Source: Planctomycetaceae bacterium
GTDB taxonomy: Bacteria > Planctomycetota > Planctomycetia > Pirellulales > Thermoguttaceae
Length of the DNA stretch: 7,369 nucleotides
Assembly: GCA_003509805.1 (NCBI GenBank)
Contig: DOMV01000270.1
Coordinates: forward strand, 18,171-25,539
Direction: 5' to 3'
The position numbers and the translations under genes are program-made. Of the stretch, positions 6,323-7,369 are shown piece by piece. The notes under the pieces were generated by a model. It worked only from the letters and a program-made list of their open reading frames with translations. It searched no databases and was not told where the DNA came from. Position 1 is the stretch's first letter. Every line of letters starts with the position of its first letter.

Positions 6323-6905
6323 AGGGCTTGGACATGCTGGCGTTTTCCTATCTCTGGCCCTGCGAACTGGCCAAGTCGAGCAACCAATGCCGGTTCTGTC
6401 ATTCCGGCAACTTTACAAGCCAAATGGTCCAAGCCCAATCCTGGCAGGACTTTGAATTTCCCGTACAGGATATCGTCGATGTCGTCCGATATGCCGTCGA
6501 CGAAGACCCGGAGGTCAAAATCCTCCAAATGACGGCGGGATCGACATTTCGACCCGATACGGAAATCGAACGCTACGGAACGATTTTGAAGGAAATCGAC
6601 CGGCAAGTCGGTCTGGCCAAAGTCGGCGGCGGCATTCTATTTTTAACACCGCCGTCCGATCCGACCATTTTGGATCGGCTTATCGACGCCGGGGCAGGCA
6701 AGTTGGCTTTTGATATGGATGTGTGGGATGAAAAGCTGTTCGAAAAATACTGCCCTGGCAAAGCGAAGTACACGACACGGCAACAGCATCTCGATGCTCT
6801 GCTTTACATTGCGGACAAGTATGGGCCGAATCGGGCTTGCAGCGTGTTCGTCGCCGGTCTCGAACCGGTTGAGGTTTTCGCCAGAAAGTTTTACGTAAGT
6901 TATTG
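6323..6905 (+). pseudogene. Internal fragment of a radical-SAM-like enzyme gene
   Basis: The frame is open from 6325 to a stop at 6903-6905. The first recognisable residues are FSYLWPCELAKSSNQCRFCH, with a C-x8-C-x2-C cluster that could hold a [4Fe-4S] centre. Next come a helix with EDPEVKILQMTAGSTF, then GGGILFLTPPSDP, LAFDMDVWDEKLFEKYCPGK and CSVFVAGLEPVE, which fit the strand-helix repeats and a late GLEPVE-type turn of a radical SAM barrel. The spacing is not the usual C-x3-C-x2-C, so the family is tentative and the substrate unknown. After GLEPVE the frame runs into the right repeat arm (VFARKFYVSY, then stop), so the natural C-terminus is missing. At the left a TAG at 6322-6324 spans the arm edge, so the natural start is missing too. 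The only starts are a TTG at 6328 and an ATG at 6334. The absence of stops or frameshifts over 183 codons suggests recent capture. Confidence 0.6.
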
Positions 6906-7004
6906 AGGTTGGATCAAAAGGCTCCAGCGTTCAATCAAATGTTTTCGTTCCAATCGTAACGAGTATGGTTGCATTTCTCTTGCGGTTAATTTGACTCCAC
7001 GATG
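6872..7004 (-). repeat. Right arm of the 133-bp inverted repeat
   Basis: Exact reverse complement of 6190-6322. It supplies the last codons and the stop of the enclosed reading frame, so the fragment's C-terminal tail is encoded by repeat sequence. Confidence 0.9.
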
Positions 7005-7369
7005 ATATTCTCGGTTCATCTCTGTAAGTAATCCCCCCGTCAAGAGGGGATTCGCGTAAAAATTGTTAAAAAATCGTTCCTAAAAGCGTGCGACATCGCT
7101 CCCGGCATGGACTCCGAGATTCTTCAACGATTCGCTCCGATACGTCTTTCAATGTCGTTCCGTAAATAATTCGCGTTTCAATCGTTCGTTTCACTATTTA
7201 TCCGAGACTGCTTTGCCTTATCTGGCGACGGCCCTGTTGCCGCTTGCGTCCCCATCCATCTCTTCGTGGTTGACACGGCCCGCGATTTACCACGGGACGC
7301 CCAATGCTTTCGCATCGGCACGGATGATTTTTACCGGCTGTCTTGAAAATTTCGCGGGTCCTAATCATG
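7005..7369. other. Right-end stretch with no recognisable gene
   Basis: No recognisable protein in any frame. There is a 7-bp hairpin AATCCCC/GGGGATT (7030-7036 with 7046-7052, 9-nt loop), but it lacks a T-run on either strand. A 42-codon minus-strand frame with a GTG start (7066-7194) and a plus-strand frame open from about 7167 to the window end show no family features and no ribosome binding site. This may be decayed DNA like that to the left of the element. Confidence 0.4.

Larger units (their letters stand above)
6190..7004. mobile_element. 815-bp element: perfect 133-bp inverted repeats around a gene fragment, no transposase
   Basis: The two arms (6190-6322 and 6872-7004) are exact reverse complements and enclose 549 bp. 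The arms look more AT-rich than their surroundings. No transposase or recombinase frame is present. The left arm lies at the break in the VWA gene. The enclosed DNA is a gene fragment missing both ends. The outer flanks show no target-site duplication, and the right flank does not continue the left flank's gene. Possible readings are a non-autonomous transposon that captured a host gene piece, two copies of a 133-bp miniature element in opposite directions, or an invertible segment. An assembly join at a repeat cannot be excluded from one sequence. Confidence 0.6.

Noticed and set aside
7030..7052. Intrinsic terminator
   Set aside because: The AATCCCC/GGGGATT hairpin has no T-run on either strand and no gene ends next to it.
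7066..7194. 42-codon minus-strand frame with GTG start
   Set aside because: Reads smoothly but has no ribosome binding site and no recognisable family, and its length is within chance.

Overview
The window looks like chromosomal DNA of a Gram-negative bacterium. The main support is a large autotransporter-type outer-membrane protein. The base composition is moderately GC-rich, and a long antisense ORF shadows most of the longest gene. A stand-alone CoaB with an N-terminus of the type common in Planctomycetota, and starts mostly lacking a clear Shine-Dalgarno sequence, suggest a planctomycete or a relative. That placement is inference, not shown by the sequence.

Left part (1-1628): a small redox system resembling the ArsE/ArsF/ArsG proteins known from Bacteroides-type arsenic operons. 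A thioredoxin-fold CXXC protein, cut by the window edge, reads rightward. It converges on a leftward pair: an ArsF-like membrane-anchored CXXC protein, followed by an ArsG-like CcdA/DsbD-family membrane protein with Cys in its first and fourth hydrophobic segments. In the known system the three are thought to reduce nitroaromatic arsenicals and export the aminoaryl arsenicals. General thiol/disulfide electron transfer is the cautious alternative.

Middle (1629-5409): upstream of arsF lies a 16-bp-period tandem repeat whose cores alternate CACGGTG and CACCGTG, so neighbouring units can pair. Next comes coaB (phosphopantothenate-cysteine ligase, coenzyme A synthesis, without its usual CoaC partner domain). 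It is preceded by a 910-residue autotransporter with a signal sequence, a beta-helix-like passenger and a C-terminal barrel. All of these read leftward. A near-identical 22-bp sequence sits just upstream of both the autotransporter and arsG.

Right part (5410-7369): a gene-poor, apparently decayed region. It holds a non-coding stretch with an isolated tRNA T-arm-like hairpin and other small hairpins. It also holds the C-terminal end of a von Willebrand factor A (VWA) domain gene that stops abruptly at a repeat. The repeat is one arm of an 815-bp structure: two perfect 133-bp inverted repeats enclosing 549 bp of an uninterrupted radical-SAM-like gene fragment that lacks both ends. No transposase is visible. 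The enclosed fragment and the VWA gene both break at arm edges, which suggests a gene-capturing or invertible element, or rearrangement between copies of a dispersed 133-bp repeat. An assembly artefact must also be considered. The last 365 bp hold no recognisable gene.
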